From positions 838,856 to 902,855 of the forward strand of contig NZ_SAYT01000001.1 of assembly GCF_004296575.1 (NCBI RefSeq): 64,000 nt of DNA, in the 5' to 3' direction. Below the pieces are notes generated by a model, which saw only the letters and a list, made by a program, of their open reading frames with translations, did not search any database and was not told the DNA's origin. Shown piece by piece: positions 24,683 to 33,426 of the stretch (the first letter of the stretch is position 1; each line of letters opens with the position of its first letter). This DNA comes from Dyella amyloliquefaciens. GTDB taxonomy: Bacteria > Pseudomonadota > Gammaproteobacteria > Xanthomonadales > Rhodanobacteraceae. A program made the position numbers and the translations under genes.

Positions 24683-27031
24683 ATGGCTCGTCTCCCATCC
24701 CGTTCGTGGCTTGCGACCATGCTCGCCTTGTCCCTGTTGCCGGGCCTCGGCGTCGCCGCGACAGCGGGCCATTCGGCCGAGGTCGACCCGCGCATCGGCA
24801 CAGGTGGCGATGGCCACACGTTCCCTGGCGCCACGGTGCCGTTCGGCATGATCCAGCTGTCGCCCGACACGGCGATGCCGGACTTCAAGCATGCCTACAA
24901 GTGGGCCGCCGGCTACCAGTACGGCGACAGCAGCCTGCTGGGCTTCTCGCACACCCACTTCTCCGGTTCCGGCCATTCGGACCTGGGTGACGTGCTGGTG
25001 ATGCCGATCGCCGGCGACGTGAAGCTGGAGCAGGGTGATCCGGCCCAGCCGGGCAGCGGGTACCGCTCGCGCTTCAGCCACAACACCGAGGTGGTGCAGG
25101 CCGGCTATTACGCGGTCACGCTCAGCGATTACGGCGTGCGCGCCGAGCTCACCGCCGGGCGCCGCATCGGCTGGCATCGCTACACCTTCCCGGCGGGCAA
25201 GCCGGCGCACCTCCTGCTCGACCTGCGTCCCAGCATCTACGACTACGCGGGCAAGGTGCTGTGGTCCAGCCTGCGCGTGCACGAGGACGGCACCGTCACC
25301 GGTTGCCGCACGACGCGCGGCTGGGCGCCGGGTCGCGAGCTGTGCTTCGCCATGCGCTTCTCGCAGCCGATGGCCTCGCGTGAGCTGTACAACCGCGAAG
25401 CCGACATCCTCTACAAGGGTTTCCCGGGCCCCGGCAACCAGCCGCTGGACCACGATGCGCAGAACGGGCGCGCCCTGGTCGGCGTGTTCGACTTCGGCCA
25501 GCTCAAGCAGCCGCTGGGCGTGAAGGTGGCGATCTCTTCGGTGAGCGAAGCCAACGCCGTCGCCAACCTCGATGCCGACGGGCAGGGCTGGGACTTCGAT
25601 GCCCGTCGCGCCGAAGCGCGCGCCGACTGGGACAAGGCGCTGTCGGTGATCGACGTGGACGCGGACAAGGACCAGCGCGTCGGCTTCTACACCTCGCTCT
25701 ACCACGCACTGTTGTCGCCGACGCTGAGCATGGACGTGAACGGCCAGTTCCGCGGTCCCGATGGCGCGGTGCATGAGGCCGTCGACAAGAACGGCAAATT
25801 CGAGTTCCACTCCACCTGGTCGCTGTGGGACGTGTATCGCGCGCAGCAGCCGCTGATGGTCCTGCTGATGCCCGAGCGCAGCACGGATTTCATCCGCTCG
25901 TTGATCGCCTCCCGCGAGACGAGCCCGTTCGGCATCCTGCCGGTGTGGGCGTACCAGGGCCTGGAGACGTGGTGCATGATCGGCTACCACGCGGTGCCGG
26001 TGATCGCCGATGCGTACGTCAAGGGCGTGCGCGGCTTCGATGCCGAGGCCGGGCTCAAGGCCATGGTGGCCAGCGCCACCTACGCCCCCTACGGTGACCT
26101 GGGCGACTACATGAAGCTCGGCTACGTGCCGATCGACAAGGAGCAGGAGGGCGCCTCCAAGACGCTCGAATACGCCTACGACGACTGGTCGCTGGCCCAG
26201 ATGGCCAAGGCCATGGGCAAGCAGGACATCGCGGCCACCTTCGACAAGCGCGCCGGCAACTGGCGCAATGCCTACGACTCCAAGACGGGCTTCATGCGCG
26301 CGCGCAAGACCGACGGCACGTTCCGCGAGCCGTTCGATCCGGATGCCGCCGGCTATGGCACCGACTACACCGAAGGCAACGCCTGGCAGTACTCCTGGTA
26401 CGTGCCGCAGGACGTGGCGGCCCTGGTGAAGGCGATGGGCGGCGACCAGCCCTTCGTCACCAAGCTGGACAGCGTGTTCGATGCCAAGGTGGACCCGGCC
26501 CGCTTCGCGCATGTCGAGGACATCACCGGCCTGATCGGCTGGTATGCCCACGGCAACGAACCCAGCCACCACCTGGCCTACCTGTACGACTACGCGGGTG
26601 CGCCCTGGCAGACCCAGAAGCGCCTCAAGCAGATCATGGACAGCCAGTACGCCACGCGACCGGACGGCCTGGCGGGCAACGACGACCTGGGCCAGATGTC
26701 GGCCTGGTACATCTTCAGCGCCCTGGGCTTCTACCCGGTGACGCCGGCCAGCGACGAGTACGCCATCGGCCGCCCGTTCGTGAAGCGGGCCACGCTGCAC
26801 CTCACCAACGGCAAGACCTTCACGGTCAGTGCCTCGCCGCTGGACAACGCACATCCCTATGTCGGCAGCGTGACTCTCAACGGCAAGCCGCTGGACCGCG
26901 TGTTCCTCCGTCATGGCGAGATCCTGGCGGGCGGCGAGCTGCACTTCACCATGCAGGCCGAGCCGAACCACTCGTGGGGAACCCAGCCGGAAGCGAGGCC
27001 TTCGTCGATGAGCACGGCGGCGCCTCGCTAA
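24683..27031 (+). CDS. GH92 alpha-mannosidase, Sec-exported (paralogue 2)
   Basis: Second GH92 alpha-mannosidase (782 aa). It has a Sec-type signal (SWLATMLALSLLPGLGVAATA) and landmarks DPRIGTGGDGHTFPGATVPFGM, GFSHTHFSGSGHSDLGD, HGNEPSHH and GLAGNDDLGQMSAWYIFSALG. The late acidic block reads GNDD, the form common in alpha-1,2-mannosidases. I chose the ATG at 24683 (CAGGGG ribosome site); an in-frame GTG at 24668 would add five residues and collide with the operator-like site. It would cooperate with the GH92, GH125 and GH2 enzymes in stepwise removal of mannose. The linkage assignment is inferred. Confidence 0.92.
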   Translation: MARLPSRSWLATMLALSLLPGLGVAATAGHSAEVDPRIGTGGDGHTFPGATVPFGMIQLSPDTAMPDFKHAYKWAAGYQYGDSSLLGFSHTHFSGSGHSDLGDVLVMPIAGDVKLEQGDPAQPGSGYRSRFSHNTEVVQAGYYAVTLSDYGVRAELTAGRRIGWHRYTFPAGKPAHLLLDLRPSIYDYAGKVLWSSLRVHEDGTVTGCRTTRGWAPGRELCFAMRFSQPMASRELYNREADILYKGFPGPGNQPLDHDAQNGRALVGVFDFGQLKQPLGVKVAISSVSEANAVANLDADGQGWDFDARRAEARADWDKALSVIDVDADKDQRVGFYTSLYHALLSPTLSMDVNGQFRGPDGAVHEAVDKNGKFEFHSTWSLWDVYRAQQPLMVLLMPERSTDFIRSLIASRETSPFGILPVWAYQGLETWCMIGYHAVPVIADAYVKGVRGFDAEAGLKAMVASATYAPYGDLGDYMKLGYVPIDKEQEGASKTLEYAYDDWSLAQMAKAMGKQDIAATFDKRAGNWRNAYDSKTGFMRARKTDGTFREPFDPDAAGYGTDYTEGNAWQYSWYVPQDVAALVKAMGGDQPFVTKLDSVFDAKVDPARFAHVEDITGLIGWYAHGNEPSHHLAYLYDYAGAPWQTQKRLKQIMDSQYATRPDGLAGNDDLGQMSAWYIFSALGFYPVTPASDEYAIGRPFVKRATLHLTNGKTFTVSASPLDNAHPYVGSVTLNGKPLDRVFLRHGEILAGGELHFTMQAEPNHSWGTQPEARPSSMSTAAPR

Positions 27032-27104
27032 AAGGTGTCCCCTACTAAAGGCGGAGCAAAAAGCTTGCGGAGATGGTGGCAATCGTCCGGGTGATTCTGC
27101 AAAC

Positions 27105-28955
27105 ATGCCCCACATGTTGCGCTCATCCTGGAAACTGGCGTCGACACTCCGCCCGGCCCTGAAGGACCGCATGGCGCTGCGCTGGCGCCTTGGCGGTCTG
27201 CTGGCCGCGGTGCTGGTGATCGTGGCCTTGCCCTACATGGTCACCCGCAGCGGTTCCAGCGAAGCCATCGAGGCCAACGAGCGCGTCACCCATTCGTCCG
27301 AGGTGAAATCGCTGACCTACCGGATCGCGTATGTGACACGCGACGGCGAGGCCTCGATCTACCGCCTGCTCCACGGTGACGTCGACCCGCAGGTTCGCCT
27401 GCGCGCCGAGCGCGCCAGCCACGAGGTGCCGGGCCTGCTGGCCCAGCTGCGCGAGATGACGCGCGACAGCCCCGACCAGCAGGCGCTGATCGGCTCGCTC
27501 AGTTCGGTGGTCAACGGCCGCATGGCGCTCACCGGTCAGGCGATCCTGCGCCACGAGCGCGGTGACGACACCGGCGCTGCCGAGGCCATGCGTGACTCCG
27601 GCACGCTGTTCAAGATGGACGATCTCATCGACGGGATCGTGCGCAACGAGAACAACACCCTGCTCGAGCGACGCGAGGAAGCACAGCGCGAATCGTTCAA
27701 CAGCAGCCTGGCCCTGAGCATCACGGCGATCGCGCAGGTCCTGCTGCTGGCCATCGTGGTGATCGTCTCCGAACGACAGATCAGTCGTCGCCTGCGCGCC
27801 GAAGAGCGCGAAGGGCAGGCGGTGCAGCGCTCGCAACTCATCGTGCAGGCGGTACGCGAACCGATCGCGTTGCTCGATACCAGCCTGGGCACGCTGCTGG
27901 TGAATGCCGCGTTCGGCGAGCTGTACGGTCTGCCGCCCGACTTCCGCCAGACCATGCCGTTGACCGAGATTGGCGACGGCGCCTGGACCGACAGCGCACT
28001 GCTGCAGCGACTCAACGACGTGCTGCTGCTGGACCGCGAACTGTGGGACTACGAACTGATCCAGCGCACCGTGGACGGCGTGGATCGCCACGTGGTGATC
28101 AATGCGCGCCGCCTGGAGCAGGACGACAGCGGCGATCCGGTACTGCTGCTGACCCTGAGCGACGTCACCGCGCGTGCACTGGTCGAGCAGCAGGTGAAGG
28201 AGCTCAATCGCCAGCTCGAGGGCAAGATCGAGCAGGTCTCGGACGTCAACCGCGAGCTGGAGGCCTTCAGTTATTCGGTGTCGCACGACCTGCGCGCGCC
28301 ACTGCGTCACATCAGCGGCTTCGCCGGCAAGCTGCAGCAGCATCTGGGCGAAGCGGCGGACGAACGCACGCGTCACTACATCGAAGTGATCAACGACGCC
28401 GCGCGCCGCATGGCGTTGCTGATCGAAGACCTGCTGGTGTTCTCGCGCCTGGGTCGCGGCGCCCTGCGCCTGCAGCCGGTGGACATGCAATCGCTGGCGG
28501 ACGAGGCGCGTGCACTGGCGGAGACCGATGCGCACGGCCGCCACATCGTGTGGTCGATCGCGCCGCTGCCGATCGTCATCGGCGACGAGAACATGCTGCG
28601 CACGGTATGGCAGAACCTGCTGGGCAATGCGGTGAAGTACACCGGCAAGCGCGAAGTGGCGCGTATCGATGTGGACGTGCAGCGCAATCGCGACGGCAGC
28701 TACGAGTTCACCGTCAGCGATAACGGCGCAGGTTTCGACATGCAGTATGCTGGCAAACTGTTCGGCGTGTTCCAGCGACTGCATCGTGCCTCGGAGTTCC
28801 CCGGCAACGGCATCGGCCTGGCCAACGTACGACGCATCGTGACGCGCCACGCCGGGCGCGTGTGGGCTGACGCGCAACCTGGCGTGGGGGCCCGTTTCCA
28901 CTTCACTCTGCCTTCGTCCGACCTGGCAGAGAGCTTTGCGCAGAGGCGGCTATGA
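27105..28955 (+). CDS. Membrane histidine kinase with CHASE3-like and PAS domains
   Basis: Sensor histidine kinase (616 aa). A first membrane helix lies at about 27-45 (LGGLLAAVLVIVALPYMV), then a helical periplasmic domain of about 150 residues resembling CHASE3, and a second helix at about 203-222 (AIAQVLLLAIVVIV). After a short coiled coil comes a PAS domain (about 240-360), then HisKA with His394 (SVSHDLRAPLRHISGF) and an ATPase domain with NLLGNAVKY, DNGAGFDM and GNGIGLANV. The H-box and ATPase resemble phytochrome-type kinases, whose partners are often single-domain receivers like the next gene, which overlaps the end of this one by 4 bp. The signal is unknown. Confidence 0.88.
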   Translation: MPHMLRSSWKLASTLRPALKDRMALRWRLGGLLAAVLVIVALPYMVTRSGSSEAIEANERVTHSSEVKSLTYRIAYVTRDGEASIYRLLHGDVDPQVRLRAERASHEVPGLLAQLREMTRDSPDQQALIGSLSSVVNGRMALTGQAILRHERGDDTGAAEAMRDSGTLFKMDDLIDGIVRNENNTLLERREEAQRESFNSSLALSITAIAQVLLLAIVVIVSERQISRRLRAEEREGQAVQRSQLIVQAVREPIALLDTSLGTLLVNAAFGELYGLPPDFRQTMPLTEIGDGAWTDSALLQRLNDVLLLDRELWDYELIQRTVDGVDRHVVINARRLEQDDSGDPVLLLTLSDVTARALVEQQVKELNRQLEGKIEQVSDVNRELEAFSYSVSHDLRAPLRHISGFAGKLQQHLGEAADERTRHYIEVINDAARRMALLIEDLLVFSRLGRGALRLQPVDMQSLADEARALAETDAHGRHIVWSIAPLPIVIGDENMLRTVWQNLLGNAVKYTGKREVARIDVDVQRNRDGSYEFTVSDNGAGFDMQYAGKLFGVFQRLHRASEFPGNGIGLANVRRIVTRHAGRVWADAQPGVGARFHFTLPSSDLAESFAQRRL

Positions 28956-29398
28956 ACCAGCGCGACATACGCACCATCCTGCTCGTCGAGGACAGTCTCG
29001 CGGACGCTGAAATGGCCATGGACGCCCTGGCGGGCGCGAACCTCGCCAATCCTGTGGTGCACCTCGAAGACGGGGTGGATTGCCTGGACTATCTTTACTG
29101 CCGTGGCGAATGGGCCGGTCGCGATCCGGTGGATCCCGCGGTGGTGCTGCTGGACATCAAGATGCCGCGCATGGGTGGCCTGGAAGTGCTCACGCAGCTG
29201 CGCTCCGATGAGCATTTCCGGCGCGTGCCTGTGGTGATCCTGTCGTCGTCGCGCGAGGAAAGCGACCTGGCGCGCAGCTGGGACATCGGCGCGAACGCGT
29301 ATGTGATCAAGCCCGTCGACGTCGACCAGTTCTTCGACGCGGTGCGTACGCTGGGCCAGTTCTGGGCCGTGCTCAACCAGTCACCCGAGGCGTCCTGA
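28952..29398 (+). CDS. Single-domain response regulator (Rcp1-like)
   Basis: Stand-alone receiver domain (148 aa) with acidic residues Glu13-Asp14, phospho-acceptor Asp68 (VVLLDIKMPRMGG) and the conserved Lys in VIKPVDVDQF. It has the long loop before the phosphorylation site (YCRGEWAGRDPVDPAV) seen in Rcp1-type regulators that pair with phytochrome-like kinases. There is no output domain, so it probably passes phosphate on or acts by protein contact, possibly with the downstream hybrid kinase. It overlaps the upstream kinase gene (ATGA) and precedes the hybrid kinase by 35 bp. Confidence 0.9.
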   Translation: MNQRDIRTILLVEDSLADAEMAMDALAGANLANPVVHLEDGVDCLDYLYCRGEWAGRDPVDPAVVLLDIKMPRMGGLEVLTQLRSDEHFRRVPVVILSSSREESDLARSWDIGANAYVIKPVDVDQFFDAVRTLGQFWAVLNQSPEAS

Positions 29399-29433
29399 AC
29401 AGACGCGGAGAGCAAGGCCCGACGGAGTCGCAC

Positions 29434-31011
29434 ATGGTGGAGAGGCAACACTGGGGCCTACCCAGAATCCGGATCCTGCAGATCGAGGACAGCCAGCTCG
29501 ATGCCGAACTGGTGCTGTCGGAGCTGGATGCCGATGCGATCGATTACGACGTGCACCTCGTGGACGAGGAACGCGCCTATGTCGAGGCACTGGACGACTT
29601 CCATCCGCACATCGTGCTGTCCGACCTCAGCATGCCCGGTTTCTCCGGGCAGCGCGCGCTGGATATCCTGCGCGAGCGCGACCAGGATCTCCCCTTCATC
29701 TTCGTCTCGGCCACGCTGGGCGAGGAAGCCGCCATCGAGGCACTGCGCAACGGCGCCACCGACTACATCCTCAAGCAGAACCCGGCGCGCCTTGCCTCGG
29801 CAGTGCGCCGCGCGCTGCGCGAGGCCGAGGCGCAGCGAGCGCGTCGCCGCGCCGAAACCGAGCTGATCCGCGCGCAGCGTTTCGAGAGCCTGGCCATGCT
29901 GGCGGGCGGCCTCAGCCACGACCTGCGCAACCTGCTGCAACCCCTGCTGCTGGCCGGCGACAGCCTGCAGGATTACCAGGAAGACCCGCGCCTTGCGCGC
30001 CTGGGACGCCTCGTGCGCGATTGCGGCAAGCGTGGTTTGGACATGGTGCAGTCCATGCTGTCCTTCGCGCGCGGTGCACGGCGCGCAGAACAGGTGCGCG
30101 TGGGCGCACTGCTGGATGCGCTCAACTTGCTGCTCCAGGGCAGCGTGCCCCGTGGTGTCATGCTGGGGATGGGGGCGGACGATCCCGACCTCACCTTCGA
30201 CGGCAACCACACCGAACTGCAGCAGTGCCTGCTCAACCTGAGCTTGAACGCCATCCAGGCGATGCCGTCCGGCGGCAACCTGGATATACGTACGGGGGTG
30301 GTCACCTTGCCCTCGGCATTTTTCGTTGCGGACGAAGATGCGCGCGAAGGCAACTACCTGTGCCTGACCGTGGCCGATACGGGCACGGGCATGGATGAAG
30401 AAGCCATGCAGCACATGTTCGAACCGTTCTACACCACCAAGGAAAGCGGCACCGGCCTGGGCCTGATTTCCTGTCGCCGCATCGTCACCGCGCACGGCGG
30501 CGTGATGCGCGTTGAGAGCCGGCCGGGGCAGGGCACCTCTTTCCATCTCTACATCCCGCTGGTGGAACTGCCGTTGGAGCTCGAGCTGGAGGAAGAGGCG
30601 GACCTGCAGGGCGAGGCCGAACGCGTGCTGGTGGTGGTGGAAGAGGCCGGCCAGCTGTCGCTGCTGGTCGATACGCTCGACTCGTGGGGTTACCAGGCGC
30701 ACGCCAGCCAGAGCGGTACCGCCGCGCTGCAGTGGATCGAGGCGCAGGGTGTGCCGGATCTGGTGGTGCTGGACGCCGACATGAATCTGTTTACCGGCGT
30801 GCGAACCTTGGCCGCCTTGTTCGAGCATGGCTATCGCGGCGCGGTGATCCTGTTGGCGCGGCCCGATGCGCCGCCGGACATGGACGAGCTGCCTGTGATG
30901 GAACACCTGTTTCTGGTCGACAAGCCGATCTCGACGCAGAAGCTGTTGCGTACCGTGCGGGAGGCGCTGGAGGCCAGCGCCTCCGTACTCCCCGAAGGCC
31001 CGCCGTTGTAG
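29434..31011 (+). CDS. Hybrid kinase: receiver - histidine kinase - receiver
   Basis: Cytoplasmic protein (525 aa) with three modules. The N-terminal receiver (Asp64 in IVLSDLSMPGFSG; Lys in YILKQNP) leads through a coiled coil to a kinase core with His162 (GGLSHDLRNLLQPL), NLSLNAIQAM, DTGTGMD and GTGLGL. A C-terminal receiver-like domain (about 395-515) has LVVLDADMN at the phosphorylation site and a Lys in VDKPIS. There are no membrane helices, so input must come through the first receiver or by protein contact; the preceding single receiver and kinase are the obvious partners. The stop is followed by a REP-like remnant. Confidence 0.87.
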   Translation: MVERQHWGLPRIRILQIEDSQLDAELVLSELDADAIDYDVHLVDEERAYVEALDDFHPHIVLSDLSMPGFSGQRALDILRERDQDLPFIFVSATLGEEAAIEALRNGATDYILKQNPARLASAVRRALREAEAQRARRRAETELIRAQRFESLAMLAGGLSHDLRNLLQPLLLAGDSLQDYQEDPRLARLGRLVRDCGKRGLDMVQSMLSFARGARRAEQVRVGALLDALNLLLQGSVPRGVMLGMGADDPDLTFDGNHTELQQCLLNLSLNAIQAMPSGGNLDIRTGVVTLPSAFFVADEDAREGNYLCLTVADTGTGMDEEAMQHMFEPFYTTKESGTGLGLISCRRIVTAHGGVMRVESRPGQGTSFHLYIPLVELPLELELEEEADLQGEAERVLVVVEEAGQLSLLVDTLDSWGYQAHASQSGTAALQWIEAQGVPDLVVLDADMNLFTGVRTLAALFEHGYRGAVILLARPDAPPDMDELPVMEHLFLVDKPISTQKLLRTVREALEASASVLPEGPPL

Positions 31012-31034
31012 GGGAGCACACTTCGTGCGTGACG
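31007..31034. repeat. REP-like unit, degenerate
   Basis: GTAGGGGAGCACACTTCGTG followed by CGTGACGG: a diverged form of the GTAGGAGCGCACCCAGTGCG unit, overlapping the last codons of the hybrid kinase gene. Confidence 0.55.
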
Positions 31035-31070
31035 GGCCCCAGGCTCCGGCTATGGTTGTGCGAGCTTTAG

Positions 31071-31110
31071 CTCCCTCTCCCTTCGGGAGAGGGTTGGGGT
31101 GAGGGTGCGG
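31071..31110. repeat. CCCTCTCCC hairpin repeat, copy 1
   Basis: CTCCCTCTCCCTTCGGGAGA followed by GGGTTGGGGTGAGGGT. The arms CCCTCTCCC and GGGAGAGGG form a tight hairpin. A second copy lies about 335 bp downstream. Confidence 0.7.
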
Positions 31111-31170
31111 GTCTCGCCCCAGGCCGGCAACGTAGTAGGGGTAGAACCTCGGCTTCTGGTTGATGCCATA

Positions 31171-31270
31171 CCGCCAGCTTGCCGCTAACGCAGCGGGCGT
31201 TTCGATCTCCTGCCGGAGCTCGAGTCACTTTTCTTTTGCTGGTCCAAAAGAAAAGTAACCCAAAGAAAAT
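31171..31270 (+). repeat. Intergenic repeat family, copy 2
   Basis: CAGCTTGCCGCTAACGCAGC, GGGCGTTTCGAT, GAGTCACTTTTCTTTTGCTG, then CAAAAGAAAAGTAACCCAAA. The CTTTTCTTTTG and CAAAAGAAAAG parts form a hairpin. Confidence 0.75.
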
Positions 31271-31404
31271 GACCTGAAGAGCTGGCAGCGGAATGCAGGA
31301 AAAGGCCTTAAAGGGTTCGGAGCCCTGATTGCGACCGCCTCCGCCGCTAGCAAGCGGCTACACCGCCACGCGCCGTGGCGCTGAGGACTTAAAGCCGCGC
31401 CCGC

Positions 31405-31444
31405 TCCGCTCCCTCTCCCCTCCGGGGAGAGGGCTGGGGTGAGG
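31405..31444. repeat. CCCTCTCCC hairpin repeat, copy 2
   Basis: GCTCCCTCTCCCCTCCGGGG followed by AGAGGGCTGGGGTGAGGGG; same layout as the copy at 31071-31110. Confidence 0.7.
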
Positions 31445-31605
31445 GGACAATCTCGCGAGAGACTTCCAAGGTCGCCCCACACAGGCTTTAGCCCCTCAGC
31501 ACTTCGGCGCGCGGCGGTGTAGCCGTTCCCTACGAGGTAGCACGTCTCTGATTCGACTTGCCCCGGTCACCCGACGCTCCTATCCCGCATGTCGCTCAGA
31601 GCTCT

Positions 31606-31735
31606 TGAGGCCATTTTCTTTGGGTTACTTTTCTATTGGGCCAACAAAAGAAAAGTGACTCGGCGGCCGGCAGGACATCGAAACGCCCGCCGCGTCCCAC
31701 AGGGACTAGCTTTGCGTCGTAGGCGGCACCCTGGC
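31606..31735 (-). repeat. Intergenic repeat family, copy 3 (inverted)
   Basis: Reverse orientation of the copy at 31171-31270: GTTACTTTTCTATTGGGCCA, then CAAAAGAAAAGTGACTCGGC, CGAAACGCCCGCCGCG and GTAGGCGGC. Together with copy 2 it brackets a 0.3-kb segment. Confidence 0.75.
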
Positions 31736-31860
31736 AGAAACACGGCAACCGAAGGCCAAAGTCGCTAGATGACTCGCTACGCTCGCCCCTTCGGGGCCGC
31801 CCTACGCGCTTGTCCTGACTTCGCGGGAATGACGAATAGGAAAGACCGAGGCGAAAGGCC

Positions 31861-31884
31861 TCGCGCACAGGGTGCGCTCCTACA
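31861..31884. repeat. REP-like unit, single inverted
   Basis: TCGCGCACAGGGTGCGCTCC then TACA: an exact unit of the REP-like family in inverted orientation, just before the pilR terminator. Confidence 0.8.
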
Positions 31885-31913
31885 ACGGATTCGGTTGAGC
31901 CTTGCCCAGATAC

Positions 31914-31941
31914 AAAAAAGGCCGGATCCAATCCGGCCTTT
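31914..31941 (-). terminator. Rho-independent terminator of pilR
   Basis: Stem AAAGGCCGGAT (31917-31927) / ATCCGGCCTTT (31931-31941) with a 3-nt loop. On the minus strand it is followed by a T tract (31919-31914). It lies 5 bp beyond the pilR stop. Confidence 0.9.
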
Positions 31942-31946
31942 CCTGT

Positions 31947-33347
31947 TCAGTCGATACCCAATTTCTTGAGCTTGTACCGCAACGCGCGGAACGTAATGCC
32001 CAGCTTCTTGGCCGCCGCGGTCTTGTTGTAGCGCGACTCTTCCAGCGCCTTGATGATGGCCGTGCGCTCGAGGTTGCTGATGTAGTCGTCGAGCCCGCCA
32101 TTGGCGGAAGGTGCCGCGGCCGGTATGGGGGCAGGCGCTGATGCCATGGCGCCGGTCATCGGCGCCACTGCTTCCTGCGCGCGCGGCGTGCGTTGGGGCA
32201 GCATCAGGTCGGTCACGTCGATCTGGTCGCCATCGCACATGGCCATGGCGCGCTCGAGGATGTTCTCCAGCTCGCGCACGTTGCCCGGGAAGTCGTATGC
32301 CTCCAGTGCCTGCTGGGCGGCAGGAAGCAAGCGACCCGGCGCGCCGCCGCTCTTGTTGGCGAGCTGGCGCAGCACGAAGTTGGCGAGCAACGGCACGTCA
32401 CCGCGGCGCTCGCGCAGTGGCGGCACGCGCAGTTCGATCACGTTGATGCGGTAGAACAGGTCCTGGCGGAACTGACCCTGGTCCACCAATCCGGCGAGAT
32501 CCTTGTGGGTGGCCGAGAGGATGCGCACGTCCACCGGCACTTCCTCGCGGGCGCCGATCGGGCGCACGGCCTTTTCCTGGATCGCGCGCAGCAGCTTCAC
32601 CTGCATGTGCAGGGGCAGCTCGGCCACTTCGTCGAGGAACAGCGTGCCGCCATGGGCGGCCTGGAACAGGCCTTCCTTGTCGCCCACCGCGCCGGTGAAG
32701 CTGCCCTTGCGGTGACCGAAGAACTCGCTTTCCATCAGCTCGGACGGGATCGCGCCGCAGTTCACCGGCACGAACGGACCGCTGGCTCGCGGGCCCTGCT
32801 CGTGGATGAGGCGGGCCACCAGTTCCTTGCCCACGCCGGATTCGCCGGCGATATACACCGGCGCCTGGTTGCGGGCGAGCTTGGTGATGGTGCCGCGCAC
32901 CTGCTGCATGGCGGTCGATTCGCCGATCAGGCGCTCGTTGCCGTTTGGCTTGGCGGCGGCCTGGCCGTTGCGCTTTTCCTCGGCCAGTCGCAGCGCGGTG
33001 CGCACCAGGCGGCGCAGCATCTGGATGTCGACGGGTTTGGAAACGAAGTCGAAGGCGCCGGCTTTCAGCGCGCTCACCGCGGCATCGACGTTGCCGTAGG
33101 CGGTGATCATGGCGACCGGCGTGTCCGGGTGGTCGGCGGCGATCACCTCGACCACTTCATGGCCGGTGCCATCGGGCAGGCGCATGTCCGTGAAGCACAG
33201 ATCGTAGTGCCGTTCGGCGAGGGCGCGTCGCGCCTCCGTGACCGTGCCTACGGCATCGACCAAGAGGTCCATGCGCCCGAGCGTGATGGTAAGGAGTTCG
33301 CGGATGTCGCGTTCGTCATCGACGACCAATACGGTCTGTTGGCTCAT
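31947..33347 (-). CDS. pilR: Sigma-54-dependent response regulator PilR
   Basis: NtrC-type activator (466 aa). Receiver with Asp54 ([10 protein letters not shown]) and Lys in SKPVDIQ; AAA+ domain with Walker A GESGVGKE, sigma54-contact loop GSFTGA (the PilR form of GAFTGA) and Walker [10 protein letters not shown]; Fis-type helix-turn-helix at the C-terminus ([20 protein letters not shown], characteristic of PilR). With RpoN it switches on type IV pilin (pilA). Its kinase PilS is normally adjacent; here pilS lies about 14 kb away at 47,132. The pilR start is 79 bp downstream of an esterase gene on the same strand, so read-through from the sugar operon is possible. Start chosen as [12 protein letters not shown]. 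Confidence 0.93.
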   Translation of the reverse strand: MSQQTVLVVDDERDIRELLTITLGRMDLLVDAVGTVTEARRALAERHYDLCFTDMRLPDGTGHEVVEVIAADHPDTPVAMITAYGNVDAAVSALKAGAFDFVSKPVDIQMLRRLVRTALRLAEEKRNGQAAAKPNGNERLIGESTAMQQVRGTITKLARNQAPVYIAGESGVGKELVARLIHEQGPRASGPFVPVNCGAIPSELMESEFFGHRKGSFTGAVGDKEGLFQAAHGGTLFLDEVAELPLHMQVKLLRAIQEKAVRPIGAREEVPVDVRILSATHKDLAGLVDQGQFRQDLFYRINVIELRVPPLRERRGDVPLLANFVLRQLANKSGGAPGRLLPAAQQALEAYDFPGNVRELENILERAMAMCDGDQIDVTDLMLPQRTPRAQEAVAPMTGAMASAPAPIPAAAPSANGGLDDYISNLERTAIIKALEESRYNKTAAAKKLGITFRALRYKLKKLGID

Positions 33348-33426
33348 GTCGTCTCGATGGATTGATACCGGGCGTAGGATACCCGCCCACCCTCTCGTGG
33401 GGCAAAGGTTGACCTGTCGCAGCGGC

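Larger units (their letters stand above)
31012..31912. other. Mosaic of intergenic repeats, no gene
   Basis: About 900 bp between the convergent ends of the hybrid kinase gene and pilR. In order: a degenerate REP-like unit, a CCCTCTCCC hairpin repeat, one copy of the CACTTTTCTTTTG repeat, a second CCCTCTCCC hairpin, an inverted CACTTTTCTTTTG copy, a stretch with TTCGCGGGAATGACGAATAGG, and an inverted REP-like unit. No coding frame with plausible composition is present. Confidence 0.75.

Noticed and set aside
24659-27172. Open frame of 837 codons on the minus strand opposite the second GH92 gene
   Set aside because: It mirrors the GH92 gene in a high-GC region; no family motif, composition rich in Arg/His/Gly/Ala, and the GH92 frame has many conserved motifs.
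31071-31444. CCCTCTCCC hairpins as rho-independent terminators
   Set aside because: They lack a T tract and occur twice with the same flanks, so they look like a dispersed repeat rather than gene-specific terminators.
33348-33426. Terminator between the esterase gene and pilR
   Set aside because: I looked for a stem followed by T residues on the minus strand and found none; only weak short complementarity is present.
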